From NCBI GenBank assembly GCA_040755755.1, contig JBFLZW010000054.1, forward strand, positions 83,859-147,858: a stretch of DNA of 64,000 nt. Direction: 5' to 3'. Under the pieces are notes generated by a model. That model worked only from the letters and a program-made list of their open reading frames with translations. It was not told the origin of the DNA and made no database searches. This document shows, in pieces, positions 1 through 8,280 of this stretch (its first letter is position 1; each line of letters opens with the position of its first letter). The position numbers and the translations under genes are program-made. The DNA comes from a bacterium (GTDB lineage: Bacteria > SZUA-182 > DTGQ01).

Positions 1-179
1 TCGATATCCGCCGGGCTTGCTCCCCGGTAGACCGTGGTTATACTGACAAAGGGAAATTCCACCGGAGGAAATAGATCGACCCCGATTTTGGCCAGGGAAA
101 AGACACCGATAACCAGAACAGCCAGATAGAACACCGTGGTCGCTACCGGACGCTTAACTGAAAAAGAAACCAGATTCAT
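1..179 (-). CDS. RND efflux pump inner-membrane subunit, N-terminal fragment
   Basis: Only the first 59 codons are in the window; the gene starts at the ATG at 177-179 and runs off the left edge. The translation begins MNLVSFSVKRPVATTVF, the usual N-terminus of AcrB/MexB-type proton-driven pumps: a short cytoplasmic helix, then the first membrane helix, then the start of the periplasmic porter region with an FPPVEFP segment. It starts 9 nt after the adaptor gene stop, so pump, adaptor and TolC-like channel form one operon. The substrate cannot be read from this fragment. Confidence 0.88.
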   Translation of the reverse strand, partial: MNLVSFSVKRPVATTVFYLAVLVIGVFSLAKIGVDLFPPVEFPFVSITTVYRGASPADI

Positions 180-188
180 GGCGTTTTC

Positions 189-1460
189 CTAACTCCCTTT
201 TTTAACCAGCAGAGGCTCATCGCCTGCCAGCTCATTTTGCCCTTCGATGATCAGCAACTCATTTCCGGCCAGCCCTTTGAGAATAATATTTTTCTCATCC
301 ACCTCATAGTCGGCTACTTCCACGGGCACCATTTTGGCCCGCTCCTGATCAGCGACAAAAACTACCCGCTGGTGGTTTCGCTCGACAATGGCAAAGCTTG
401 GCACAACCACAGCCTGCTGGAAAACCTGGGCAGTGATTTCCAGTTTGGCAAACAGGCCGGGCTTTAAGGCCCCGGTCGGGTTGGGGACATTGCAGACCAC
501 TTCAACTGACCGGTCCACCGGGTCAACGGCCGGGTTGACCCGGTCGATGCTGGCCTGAATCGGAGCAGTGAAGCCATCGGGGGAGATGGTTACGGTCAAT
601 CCTGGTTTGACCTGCTGGAGGTACTCGGAAGAGACCTTGGCCCGAAATTCCAGAAGGTCGATCTTTTCCAGAACCAGAATGGTCTTGCCCGTATCGCCCA
701 TTTCACCCATGTTCATGATTTTTTTGCTGATCACTCCTGAAAAGGGTGCCGGGACCCTGGTGTCCGAAAGTCTTTCCCTGGCAATAGCCAGGAGCTTCTC
801 TCCGCTGGCTAAAGAGGCCTGGGTAGTCTTCAGCCCGGCCTGGGCCGCTTTCAGCCCGGCCTGGGCACTTTCAAGCTCCGCCTGACTGGCCTGCAGGGAT
901 GCCTGGGCTATATCGAAGGCACTCTTGGCATAGTCATACTTTTGCCGGGGCAGGGACTGATTCTTGACCAGCCGCTCGATCCGCTCCTCTTCCAGCGCCT
1001 TGAGCTTCAGGTCAGCCTGACTTCGGGCAACCGCTGCCTGGGCCGCAGCCAGGCGCGCCCCGGCGTTTTCCACCTCGGTGTTGGCCGCCTCAAGCCGGGC
1101 CCGCAGCTCCTCGCACGTGGCCTCGGCCCGCTTGACGTCCAGGTGAAGCTGAGTATCATCCATGCGGACCAGAACCTGCCCCTTTTCCACCCGGTCCCCC
1201 TCGTCAACGGCAATTTCCATGATCTTGCCGGGTGCCCTGGGGCTGATCATGGCCTTCTCATCAGCCTGAAAAGTCCCGTTGGTAACGATTTTCCAGGCCA
1301 CGTCTTCCCGCTGGACAGACCGGACCACAACCGCAACCCGTTTCTGATCCAGCAGGGATTGAACCTTCGTCTGCCCTTCATTGGGTTTGCAGGAAGCGAG
1401 TAAAACAGCCAGGGAAGCGGCACATACGGCATACACGGCGGCAGCGGACATTTTTTTCAT
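189..1460 (-). CDS. RND efflux periplasmic adaptor (membrane fusion protein), lipoprotein
   Basis: This 423-residue HlyD/AcrA-family adaptor bridges an inner-membrane RND pump to an outer-membrane channel. The ATG at 1458-1460 is chosen because GAGGGA lies 7 nt upstream; an upstream in-frame TTG at 1493 would overlap the tolC-like gene and has no such site. The N-terminus is a lipoprotein signal with a lipobox ending LLASC, so the mature protein is probably lipid-anchored in the periplasm. Then come a lipoyl-type half motif (PRAPGKIMEIAVDEGDRV), a long alpha hairpin rich in Ala, Glu and Gln (roughly residues 95-200), the second lipoyl half (VPAPFSGVISKK) and a beta-barrel region. The gene lies between the channel and pump genes. 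Confidence 0.92.
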   Translation of the reverse strand: MKKMSAAAVYAVCAASLAVLLASCKPNEGQTKVQSLLDQKRVAVVVRSVQREDVAWKIVTNGTFQADEKAMISPRAPGKIMEIAVDEGDRVEKGQVLVRMDDTQLHLDVKRAEATCEELRARLEAANTEVENAGARLAAAQAAVARSQADLKLKALEEERIERLVKNQSLPRQKYDYAKSAFDIAQASLQASQAELESAQAGLKAAQAGLKTTQASLASGEKLLAIARERLSDTRVPAPFSGVISKKIMNMGEMGDTGKTILVLEKIDLLEFRAKVSSEYLQQVKPGLTVTISPDGFTAPIQASIDRVNPAVDPVDRSVEVVCNVPNPTGALKPGLFAKLEITAQVFQQAVVVPSFAIVERNHQRVVFVADQERAKMVPVEVADYEVDEKNIILKGLAGNELLIIEGQNELAGDEPLLVKKGS

Positions 1461-1489
1461 GATAATTCCCTCATGTAACCCCTGATCCT

Positions 1490-2812
1490 TCAATCACCTG
1501 TAGCCAGAGACAAGCTGCGGACAGCCAGTACCTGATCATAGCGGGCATTATTCAGGTGATTTCTGGCCTGGGCCAGTAATGTCTGGGCATCCAGCACTTC
1601 CGTGTTGGTAGCCATGGATTCTTTATACAGCTCATTGGTGATCCGAAGATTTTCTTCGGCCTGAGCCACCTCTTTTTGCGCGGTTTCAATATCCTGCCGG
1701 GCTTTTTGGATATCCAGCCAGGCGGATTCCACATCCTCCCGGATTTGTGCTTCAAGCTTTCGGAATTGAATCTGATTCATGGTCAGTTGACTGCGGCCCT
1801 GAGCCACCTGGGCACTGATGCCAAATCCGGTGAAAAGCGGCCAGGTGATATGGATACCTCCAGTCACCGATTGCTCCTGGTATTCGCTTTCGCTTGTTGT
1901 ATAGTCCCACCTGCCGGAGGCGGAGAGAACAGGATACCGCCTGGACTGATACGCCTTGAGTATATTCTCCCAGTAAGCCCGGTCAGCCAGAAGTCTTTGC
2001 AGGTCCTTTCGCCTGCTCAGGGCTGCCTGCTGAAGCTCTGGAAGAGCCTTCTCCGGATATGGTGACAATTCCACGTCCTGCAATTGATAGAGTTGCTCAG
2101 GCTCTACTCCCAAAAGGATCTTAAAGGCGGTCCATGATTTCTGCTGCTGGTTCTCCGTTGCCAGAAGGTCTCTTTGCACCTGACTGAGTGCCAGTTCCGT
2201 CTTGAGAAGATCGGTTTTGGGCACCATGCCTTCAGCAAAAAAGTTCTGGGTATCCCGCAAATGATCCTGGGTGTTTTTTTCCAGTTCCTTCAGAACACCG
2301 ATTTCTTTCTGGCATCGCAAAATTCCCAGATAGGCTTCGGTGATCAGAAAATCCAGGGTCTCCTCATACCGCCGTGCAGCCAGCTCTTCCACTTTCTGAT
2401 ACTGCCTGGCTGCCCGGATACCGGCCCAGATTCCAAGGTGAAACAGGGTCTGTTCCAGGGCGATATGAGCATCCGAATAACGCTGGTCCCCATCGGGCAT
2501 CATCGGCCTGTCGTGAGCCGTATAATTGGCGGATGAAGTAAGCTGCGGCCATGCTTTGGATCGTGCTTCCCGGGTTTTCTCCTGCGCAATCCGAAGATTC
2601 AGGCGGAGGGTTTGCAGGTCCCGGTTGCGGGCTCTGGCTATCTGCCTGGCCTGCTCCAGAGTCAGGAGAGAGGGAGTGGCGGTTTGCGCCTGGGCATGAG
2701 GCCCTATCTGGGCAACAAGGATTAAAATCCCACCGAAGATGACAATTATCAGCATACTTCGGCGCAGGCGACTATTCTTTTTTAGAGCGTTTTTTTTATG
2801 GCATTCTTTCAT
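1490..2812 (-). CDS. TolC-family outer-membrane efflux protein
   Basis: The 440-residue product has the two tandem outer-membrane efflux protein repeats of TolC/OprM channels. It begins with a long basic signal peptide followed by a hydrophobic segment (MLIIVIFGGILILVAQIG). The repeats start with LTLEQARQIARARNRDL and contain long coiled-coil helices, including the C-terminal AEENLRITNELYKE segment. It would form the outer-membrane and periplasmic tunnel of the tripartite pump. The gene follows tetR by 83 nt and its stop lies 29 nt upstream of the adaptor ATG. Confidence 0.93.
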   Translation of the reverse strand: MKECHKKNALKKNSRLRRSMLIIVIFGGILILVAQIGPHAQAQTATPSLLTLEQARQIARARNRDLQTLRLNLRIAQEKTREARSKAWPQLTSSANYTAHDRPMMPDGDQRYSDAHIALEQTLFHLGIWAGIRAARQYQKVEELAARRYEETLDFLITEAYLGILRCQKEIGVLKELEKNTQDHLRDTQNFFAEGMVPKTDLLKTELALSQVQRDLLATENQQQKSWTAFKILLGVEPEQLYQLQDVELSPYPEKALPELQQAALSRRKDLQRLLADRAYWENILKAYQSRRYPVLSASGRWDYTTSESEYQEQSVTGGIHITWPLFTGFGISAQVAQGRSQLTMNQIQFRKLEAQIREDVESAWLDIQKARQDIETAQKEVAQAEENLRITNELYKESMATNTEVLDAQTLLAQARNHLNNARYDQVLAVRSLSLATGD

Positions 2813-2838
2813 AGCATTTTAAGTTCTCTTGTGAACAT

Positions 2839-2861
2839 TGACCGAAACGTTATTTGAGTCA
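2839..2861. promoter_or_regulatory. Candidate TetR operator, imperfect palindrome
   Basis: In the 83-nt gap between the tetR-like gene and the tolC-like gene there is an imperfect 23-nt palindrome with the pattern TGAC, AAA, TTT, GTCA symmetric about its centre. TetR-family repressors commonly bind such dyads next to their own gene or its targets. Only about 14 of 22 positions are symmetric, so this is a guess supported by location. Confidence 0.25.
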
Positions 2862-2895
2862 TAAAGGTTAATGGCGTTCAAGTGGCTATTGTTAC

Positions 2896-3456
2896 TTATT
2901 CGGATTTTCCGAGGAGCAACTCCAGGGAATCGTCCAGGAATTTTTCCCACGGGAAATCCTTGTCCACATCCAGACGAAAAATAATATTATTGGCCTGATC
3001 CAGCAATACCCGGGCCAGCCGGTTGCGGTCTTCAACCTGATTCCCCGCCTGAAACAGAGGGTCCAGCACGGTAGCCAGCAGGGTCAGACGCTGATCTCTG
3101 GTCGATTCCGCCATTTTAATCACCGATTGCATCAGAGGGGGCGGCAGAGTGGACAGAGATATTTCTTCCTTTTTCCTCTGAACTTCAGCGATGTTCGACT
3201 TCAACATGGTTGAAACCTTTTTTTCCAGCGGCCAGTTTTTATGAACAATTTTGATCCACTCCCCGGTCACTTCCTGAAGGTGGCTCTGGATAAGGGTCAG
3301 CAGTATCTCCTCTTTGCTGGTAAAATGAAGGTAGACAGTTCCCTTGCCGATCTGCGCCTCACGGGCGATTTCCTCGATCGTGGTCTTTTTATAGCCGAAC
3401 CGCTGAAAGAGCTTCAGGGCTGTCTCAAGAATCGTATTTTTAACCTGGTCATCCAT
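2896..3456 (-). CDS. TetR/AcrR-family transcriptional regulator
   Basis: The 186-residue protein has a typical N-terminal TetR helix-turn-helix (residues about 8-55): ILETALKLFQRFGYKKTT, then IAREAQIGKGTVYLHF, then a KEEILL helix. The C-terminal ligand-binding region is diverged, as usual. It lies upstream of and in the same direction as the efflux genes, so it probably controls that operon in response to a pump substrate. The inducer is unknown. Confidence 0.93.
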   Translation of the reverse strand: MDDQVKNTILETALKLFQRFGYKKTTIEEIAREAQIGKGTVYLHFTSKEEILLTLIQSHLQEVTGEWIKIVHKNWPLEKKVSTMLKSNIAEVQRKKEEISLSTLPPPLMQSVIKMAESTRDQRLTLLATVLDPLFQAGNQVEDRNRLARVLLDQANNIIFRLDVDKDFPWEKFLDDSLELLLGKSE

Positions 3457-3533
3457 CGTTGACTTGTGTCCATTTCCGTTTTCCAGTCATTATACCAGTT
3501 TTTCGACTCCTGTAAAGACCTTTTTCCCTATGG

Positions 3534-3562
3534 TTGAAAAATCAGACGTACTGTTATATTAT
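3534..3562 (+). promoter_or_regulatory. Putative sigma-70 promoter for the outer-membrane protein gene
   Basis: TTGAAA at 3534-3539 and TATTAT at 3557-3562 are separated by 17 nt, close to the sigma-70 consensus. The predicted start would be near 3570, leaving a leader of about 115 nt before the ATG at 3686. No competing downstream promoter was seen. Confidence 0.45.
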
Positions 3563-3685
3563 AATTTTCCCGATGAAAAACAGAGAGGAGGTGGGGAAAA
3601 AGATTTTCCAGGGAAATGGATTGTACACTTTTCTCAAGTGTCTGCTCAGGAACTTAAACTTGACTCATGATTGAGGAGAAGAAAG

Positions 3686-4204
3686 ATGAAGTCTTTCATG
3701 ATAAAATTGATGATGATATTGTCGTGTTACGGACTGATTTTTTTTGCCTGCATCAATCCCTGCTCTGCTCAGGGAAGTGCCGGTACATTCGGTTTGGGCA
3801 TTAAGGATACCATAGCTGCAGAAGAGGCATTCATAGTAGTTGGCCGTTTTTGGGTCTCGGACATGGTAACCATAGACGGGAACTTCGGTTTTAAATACAT
3901 CGATGTTGAGAATGATAAAGATAATGATTATAAACGGTTTTTACTCGGGGTAGGCATCAATCAATATCTGCTTTCTCCGCAAAAGTTCAGACCGTTTGTC
4001 GGCCTCGATTTTCTCATACGAGTCGATGACCCCAGGAAGGGCGAAAGCGATACTACCGGAGAGTTGGACGGAAAGGTTGGGGGTGAATACTTCCTTGCGG
4101 ACAGATTCAGCCTGAGCGGAGAGGTGCTCCTCAGGCTGCGTTTTGGTGATGAAGACGAGTTTGGCACAGGCGGAAGGCTTGGAGTGATCTATTATCTAAA
4201 CTAA
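3686..4204 (+). CDS. Small outer-membrane beta-barrel protein
   Basis: The 172-residue product starts at the ATG at 3686, with GAGGAG about 8 nt upstream; an in-frame TTG at 3671 is less likely. It has a signal peptide ending near CINPCSAQG, then alternating polar and hydrophobic strands with aromatic girdle residues (VVGRFWVSDM, GNFGFKYIDV, LLGVGINQYLL, FRPFVGLDFLIR) and a C-terminal strand ending in YYLN. This fits an OmpA/OmpW-like eight-stranded barrel. No partner or substrate can be inferred. The final 17 codons including the stop are tandemly duplicated just downstream. Confidence 0.7.
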   Translation: MKSFMIKLMMILSCYGLIFFACINPCSAQGSAGTFGLGIKDTIAAEEAFIVVGRFWVSDMVTIDGNFGFKYIDVENDKDNDYKRFLLGVGINQYLLSPQKFRPFVGLDFLIRVDDPRKGESDTTGELDGKVGGEYFLADRFSLSGEVLLRLRFGDEDEFGTGGRLGVIYYLN

Positions 4205-4255
4205 GACGAGTTTGGCACAGGCGGAAGGCTTGGAGTGATCTATTATCTAAACTAA
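4152..4255 (+). repeat. Tandem duplication of the gene's last 17 codons
   Basis: Positions 4152-4204 and 4203-4255 are identical at a period of 51 nt. The unit is an exact multiple of three and covers the end of the beta-barrel gene including its TAA. The second copy is therefore an untranslated perfect copy with its own stop. The absence of any mismatch indicates a very recent event or an assembly artefact. Confidence 0.95.
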
Positions 4256-4301
4256 ATACTACTACCGCGAAAGCGGAGATCCATGTGCTATTTGGTATTT
4301 T

Positions 4302-4370
4302 CCCGCAGAGACGCACAGGCGCAGAGGATATCATTTTTGGTCATTCTCTGCGCCTGTGCGTCTCTGCGGG
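4302..4370. repeat. Perfect 25-bp inverted repeat built from a dispersed motif
   Basis: Arms 4302-4326 and 4346-4370 are exact reverse complements separated by 19 nt. The arm begins CCCGCAGAGACGC. The sequence resembles the CTGTGCCTTTG-type dispersed repeats at about 12820-12850, 30255-30400 and 54560-54605. It could act as a bidirectional terminator for the upstream gene, although no clear T-run follows. Confidence 0.85.
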
Positions 4371-4493
4371 AGATCATTCTTCATATACTTTTAAGCCGCC
4401 CCGCCCATCCGGTCGAACCCGATAGCGCCCATTTTCTCCGGCAAGGCTAACTGTTTATTTACTACCAATAAGTTAGGCTCATTTTTTCTGATC

Positions 4494-4509
4494 TGGCATG
4501 ATACTTGGA
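4494..4509 (+). promoter_or_regulatory. Weak sigma-54-like -24/-12 element
   Basis: TGGCATGATACTTGGA resembles the sigma-54 pattern TGGCAC-N5-TTGCA with correct spacing, but the -12 element has GG instead of GC. It lies about 75 nt upstream of the membrane protein gene that starts near 4583. No upstream activator site was recognised. Confidence 0.2.
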
Positions 4510-4582
4510 GAAGTATAGTTCATTCCTGATAACCACTCAGGTAGAGAGACTGTTGCCATGAAAACCAGTGGAGGATAGGAAG

Positions 4583-5233
4583 GTGCGAAGGTGGTATTTG
4601 CTTTTAAACGCGGTGTTTGCGATTTGGGTGCTTGCCGATGGATTTAAGCGCAAGGCAAATGCTGCCCTCTGGGCAGTCGGAACGCTGGTGTTCGGATCGT
4701 ATATTTTCCCCGTATATCTTATTACCAGACAGCCATCAAAGACCGAGGCACTTCCCAAGGGCAGGCCAGTATGGCGGTTCCTGAAAAATTTCGCCTTTTT
4801 CTCCGGCATCGTTTGCTGGACCCTGCTGCTGATAATGGCTGGTGTCTGGAAAGATACGTCCACGGTAAATGCCAAAGAGGAAAGCCCTGAATACAAACTT
4901 GCTGTCCTCAATGCGGAAGGTTATGTCTGCCATGACGATGAAACCGTTTACCGCTTTAGCTCGTTACTCGACCAGTTATCCAGCAACTATGGAGAAAGCC
5001 GTCAGCACATTGCGAATATTTCGGTAATAGCTTATAAGAAAGTCAGAACGCGCGACCGGAAGGATGCCTCTTTGTTGAATATCATGGAAGGCTTAAATAA
5101 GCTCTGTTATTATGGAGATTTGAAAGATCAAAAATATGCCGCCCATGCTTCCATCTATGTCAGGTTACGATGTATGGGGCAATCTCATAAACAGGCTATC
5201 AAAGGACTGCAAGCCCTGGTGAGAGGCTATTGA
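4583..5233 (+). CDS. Membrane protein with large soluble C-terminal part, unknown function
   Basis: The 216-residue product is not assigned to a named family. The GTG at 4583 is chosen because GGAGGA lies 7 nt upstream; a GTG at 4568 is in frame but lacks a site. Three hydrophobic segments are visible: LLLNAVFAIWVLADGF, a GTLVFGSYIFPVYL segment, and FAFFSGIVCWTLLLIMAGVW. The rest is soluble and largely helical. A short N-terminal domain with this kind of WALGT/FPVYL pattern occurs in other anaerobe membrane proteins, but I cannot give it a function. It precedes the porin gene by about 38 nt. Confidence 0.6.
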   Translation: MRRWYLLLNAVFAIWVLADGFKRKANAALWAVGTLVFGSYIFPVYLITRQPSKTEALPKGRPVWRFLKNFAFFSGIVCWTLLLIMAGVWKDTSTVNAKEESPEYKLAVLNAEGYVCHDDETVYRFSSLLDQLSSNYGESRQHIANISVIAYKKVRTRDRKDASLLNIMEGLNKLCYYGDLKDQKYAAHASIYVRLRCMGQSHKQAIKGLQALVRGY

Positions 5234-5270
5234 AGGCCGTGTGCCTTATATCCATGACGGAAGTACAAAA

Positions 5271-6611
5271 ATGGTGAGCAGGAAATTCTTCGGTGCAGCA
5301 CTGTCGGCCCTGATTCTTGCAGGATTTCTCTCATTTTCCTCTTCCGGGTTGGCGGAGAAGGTCAAAAATGGCACTCCTCAGCCAGAGGAGCGGTCCGGAA
5401 GACGAAGACCTTACTCCTCTTTTTCCGAGGCCGGTGAATCACTGAGTAAGTATGACACCAGGGACAACAAAGCCAAGCCTGAGCAGGAAGGAGATGCCAA
5501 AATTGAAGTGGGAGTTGTCCTGGCATGGGACTACAGCTCGTATACCGGAGCCCATATTGAGGATAGCTCCCAGCACAAGGATAAGGGCCATCACTGGCGC
5601 GGCGAGTCGGAGCTGCGCCGTGCCTCTCTTGACGTGAAGAGTAAACTCAACAAAGACTGGCAGGCAGAGATGAAAGTTAGCTTTAGCAATGACGAAGAGC
5701 CTGCCACCGAGATTGAAGATGCCTATATGGAATTCAGCGGCTGGGATCATGGCGACCTGATCATCGGCCAGGCCAAGGAACCGTTCGGGCTGGAAGGGTT
5801 GGCCAGTTCCGAGGATACTATAACCATCGAGCGGTCTATGGCTACCAGTGCCTTTGCTCCGGGACGAAATCCCGGGTTGAGATTATCCGGAGCTATCCGG
5901 AAATTCACCTGGGCTGCCGGTGTCTATGAAGCCCTTGACCGTGAAGATAAACGGGACACCTATGCCCTGACCGGCCGGTTGACCATCGCCCCCTGGCAGC
6001 ATAAAACCCGTGTGCTGCATCTGGGCCTTGCAGGTTCCGTCAGGGACTTTGGCGGCGAGAAGTATCAAATTCAAGAGCGTGCCGAAGTACATGCCGCAGA
6101 AAAAAGCGTTACCGGCATCGAGACCCTGGCGGATAAAGTCAATCTTATGGGACTCGAAGCAGCCTGGGTGTCCGGGCCCATCTCGCTGCAGGCAGAATAT
6201 ATGGCCGTATCGGTAGAAGCGGATATCGGTGATGATGCCGCCTACAAGGGTTATTACCTGCTGGGAAGCTATTGCCTGACCGGAGAATCCCGGGCATACA
6301 AAAAAGGAACTTTCGATAGTATTAAACCCAGGGCCCGATACGGAGCTTTTGAACTGGTGGTCCGCTCCAGTGTTCTGGACGCTTCTATTCCTCTGTCTTC
6401 AAAAATTCCGCTTCCTGCCTCTGGCCGGGAAAATAACGACCATAGCCGTGCAGGGGTCAAGGCCGCCAGCCTTACCCTGGGCATGAACTACTACTTCAAC
6501 CGGCAGGTGCGGCTGATGCTCAACTCCATCCACACCAATCTGTCCGGTAATGTATCGAAGGATGAAGATAATGCCAGTGCGGTTTCCTTCAGGGCTCAGT
6601 ATAGTCATTAA
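5271..6611 (+). CDS. OprP/OprO-type phosphate-selective porin family protein
   Basis: The 446-residue product starts at the ATG at 5271, giving a clear signal peptide (MVSRKFFGAALSALILAG to SSGLAEK). The mature protein matches the porin O/P family by its repeated beta-strands and by the segment DLIIGQAKEPFGLEGLASSE followed by an ERSMATSAFAPGRNPGL motif. It ends with a strand typical of trimeric porins. In this family the pore often favours polyphosphate or phosphate, but specificity varies and cannot be read here. The VTC and DUF4956 genes downstream hint at polyphosphate, which is only suggestive. Confidence 0.82.
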   Translation: MVSRKFFGAALSALILAGFLSFSSSGLAEKVKNGTPQPEERSGRRRPYSSFSEAGESLSKYDTRDNKAKPEQEGDAKIEVGVVLAWDYSSYTGAHIEDSSQHKDKGHHWRGESELRRASLDVKSKLNKDWQAEMKVSFSNDEEPATEIEDAYMEFSGWDHGDLIIGQAKEPFGLEGLASSEDTITIERSMATSAFAPGRNPGLRLSGAIRKFTWAAGVYEALDREDKRDTYALTGRLTIAPWQHKTRVLHLGLAGSVRDFGGEKYQIQERAEVHAAEKSVTGIETLADKVNLMGLEAAWVSGPISLQAEYMAVSVEADIGDDAAYKGYYLLGSYCLTGESRAYKKGTFDSIKPRARYGAFELVVRSSVLDASIPLSSKIPLPASGRENNDHSRAGVKAASLTLGMNYYFNRQVRLMLNSIHTNLSGNVSKDEDNASAVSFRAQYSH

Positions 6612-6798
6612 TTCACTAATCCCTGCTCAATTCGCCCCCCTGGTCCTCCTGGTCGCCCATACGGTCGAACTCAATGCTCTGCCTGTCCGGAGGGTGAAGA
6701 TAAGATAATACTTGATTTTCAATATCTTGTTCCGATCCAGAAAGTCTGGCATGGGAATTGGAAAAATAGTAATCAACAGACAGATTGGGAGGTATTCC

Positions 6799-7593
6799 AT
6801 GAAAGATACTACCAGAATAGCATTATTACATCAGCATCTGAGGGAATTGAAATTGGACAATATTTTGGAACACTACCCTGAGCTTATGCAGCAGGCTGAG
6901 GACCGGGAATCGAGCTATGAGGAGTTCCTCTTATCACTGACCGAGCTGGAGCTTCGGGTAAGAGCGCAGAACAGCCTCAACCACCGGATCGAAGATGCCC
7001 GGTTTCCTCTCTTGAAGACCCTGGAGTCTTTTGATCTGAATGAAATCCCCGGCCCTGCTGGCCGCCTGATTCAGGAATTGATGAATGGAGAATACATCGT
7101 GCAGCACCGGAATGTAATAATCCTGGGGGAAGCCAGGACAGGGAAAACCCACCTGGCCATAGCCCTGGGAGTCGAAGCCTGCCGCCAGGGAGTGAGGACC
7201 CGCTTCGTGACCTCCGGCAGTCTGGCTCATGAGTTGATTGAAGCCCGCAGGGAGCGGGCCTTAAGCCGACTGGTCGGGAAATATGATCGCTATGGGCTTT
7301 TGATTCTCGATGAGCTTGGGGCTGAGCCCTTTTCACCCGAAGGAGCCGAGCTTGTGTTCGAAGTTCTGGCCGAGCGCCACAAAAAGGCATCGGTAATTAT
7401 TGCCTCTCGCCTTGAATTCGCGGAATGGACTCAAATTTTCGGGGAGACTACTCTTACCAACGCGCTCGTAGACCGGCTGACCCATAATGCCGCAATTATC
7501 ACCCTCCCGGAGAGGGTTGCCGTCTCGAAAAGACTATCTATAAGGAAGGATGACAGAGGTGATTCAGCGGGAAGGACTGCAACTGCGACATGA
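6799..7593 (+). CDS. Orphan IstB-like ATP-binding protein
   Basis: This 264-residue protein resembles IstB, the AAA+ helper ATPase of IS21-type transposons. It starts at the ATG at 6799 with GGGAGG 6 nt upstream. It has the IstB N-terminal helical region (LHQHLRELKLDNILEHYPEL), a Walker A (GEARTGKTHLA) and a Walker B (YGLLILDELGAEPFS). The usual IstB C-terminal end with a SYRLR-like tail is absent, and the last residues lie in sequence shared with the next gene. No istA transposase or IS21 terminal repeats are nearby. It may be a relic or a domesticated ATPase. It overlaps the VTC gene by 44 bp. Confidence 0.8.
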   Translation: MKDTTRIALLHQHLRELKLDNILEHYPELMQQAEDRESSYEEFLLSLTELELRVRAQNSLNHRIEDARFPLLKTLESFDLNEIPGPAGRLIQELMNGEYIVQHRNVIILGEARTGKTHLAIALGVEACRQGVRTRFVTSGSLAHELIEARRERALSRLVGKYDRYGLLILDELGAEPFSPEGAELVFEVLAERHKKASVIIASRLEFAEWTQIFGETTLTNALVDRLTHNAAIITLPERVAVSKRLSIRKDDRGDSAGRTATAT

Positions 7594-8278
7594 ATTAAAA
7601 TTTTACATCGATCCTCCACAGTATCGGATTCTTCGAAGCAGGCTCTCGGCACTCCTGGCAATGGACCCGTATACCGGTCCTGACGGACGCTATCATATCA
7701 GGAGCCTCTACTTCGATGACTTCAGGAACACCGCCCTGTTCGATAAGCAGGCAGGGGTTGCCCGTCGAAAGAAATACCGGATGCGCATCTATGATTACAG
7801 CGATGCGGTTATTAAGCTCGAACGAAAAATCAAGCTGAATGAGTATATCGGCAAGGAGAGTGTCCGGATCACCCGGGAGGAGGCTGACCGCATTTTGGCC
7901 GGAGATGTCGCTTTTCTGGCCAGATCGCAGAGCCGCCTTCTCAGGTCATTCTACCTGGAGAGCCGTATCAACCTCCTGCGGCCCAACGTGATTGTGGACT
8001 ACTATCGTGAGGCGTATGTTCATCCGATGGGCAATGTCCGGATCACCTTTGATATCGGCGTGCATACAGGGTTTGGCTCGGTGGCGATTTTTGACCGCCA
8101 TCTCTTCACTACGGGAGCTATCGAGGAGCCTGGTACGATTCTGGAAATCAAGTTTGATAATTTCCTGCCCCAGGCCATTCAGGGGTTGTTCCCCAGTACG
8201 ATTCGACCGCGATTAACTATCGGAAAATTCGTCATCTGCAAGAAGCATACGAAATATAACGATTGGGAGGATAATTAA
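7550..8278 (+). CDS. VTC domain protein (polyphosphate polymerase-like)
   Basis: The 242-residue product has the VTC fold of the triphosphate tunnel family, related to the catalytic domain of eukaryotic vacuolar polyphosphate polymerase. Characteristic segments are RHELKFYI near the N-terminus, IRSLYFDDF, KKYRMRIYDY, KLERKIKLNEYIGKESV, PNVIVDYYREAYV and the LEIKFDNFLP near the C-terminus. These supply the basic and acidic residues that line the tunnel. The gene is followed 2 nt later by a DUF4956 membrane protein, its usual neighbour in bacteria. No membrane domain is present, so the pair may work together. Confidence 0.87.
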   Translation: MTEVIQREGLQLRHELKFYIDPPQYRILRSRLSALLAMDPYTGPDGRYHIRSLYFDDFRNTALFDKQAGVARRKKYRMRIYDYSDAVIKLERKIKLNEYIGKESVRITREEADRILAGDVAFLARSQSRLLRSFYLESRINLLRPNVIVDYYREAYVHPMGNVRITFDIGVHTGFGSVAIFDRHLFTTGAIEEPGTILEIKFDNFLPQAIQGLFPSTIRPRLTIGKFVICKKHTKYNDWEDN

Positions 8279-8280
8279 CA

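Noticed and set aside
4494-4509. Treating the -24/-12 sequence as a firm sigma-54 promoter
   Set aside because: The -12 element has GG instead of GC and no activator site or sigma-54 regulator is near; kept only as a low-confidence feature.
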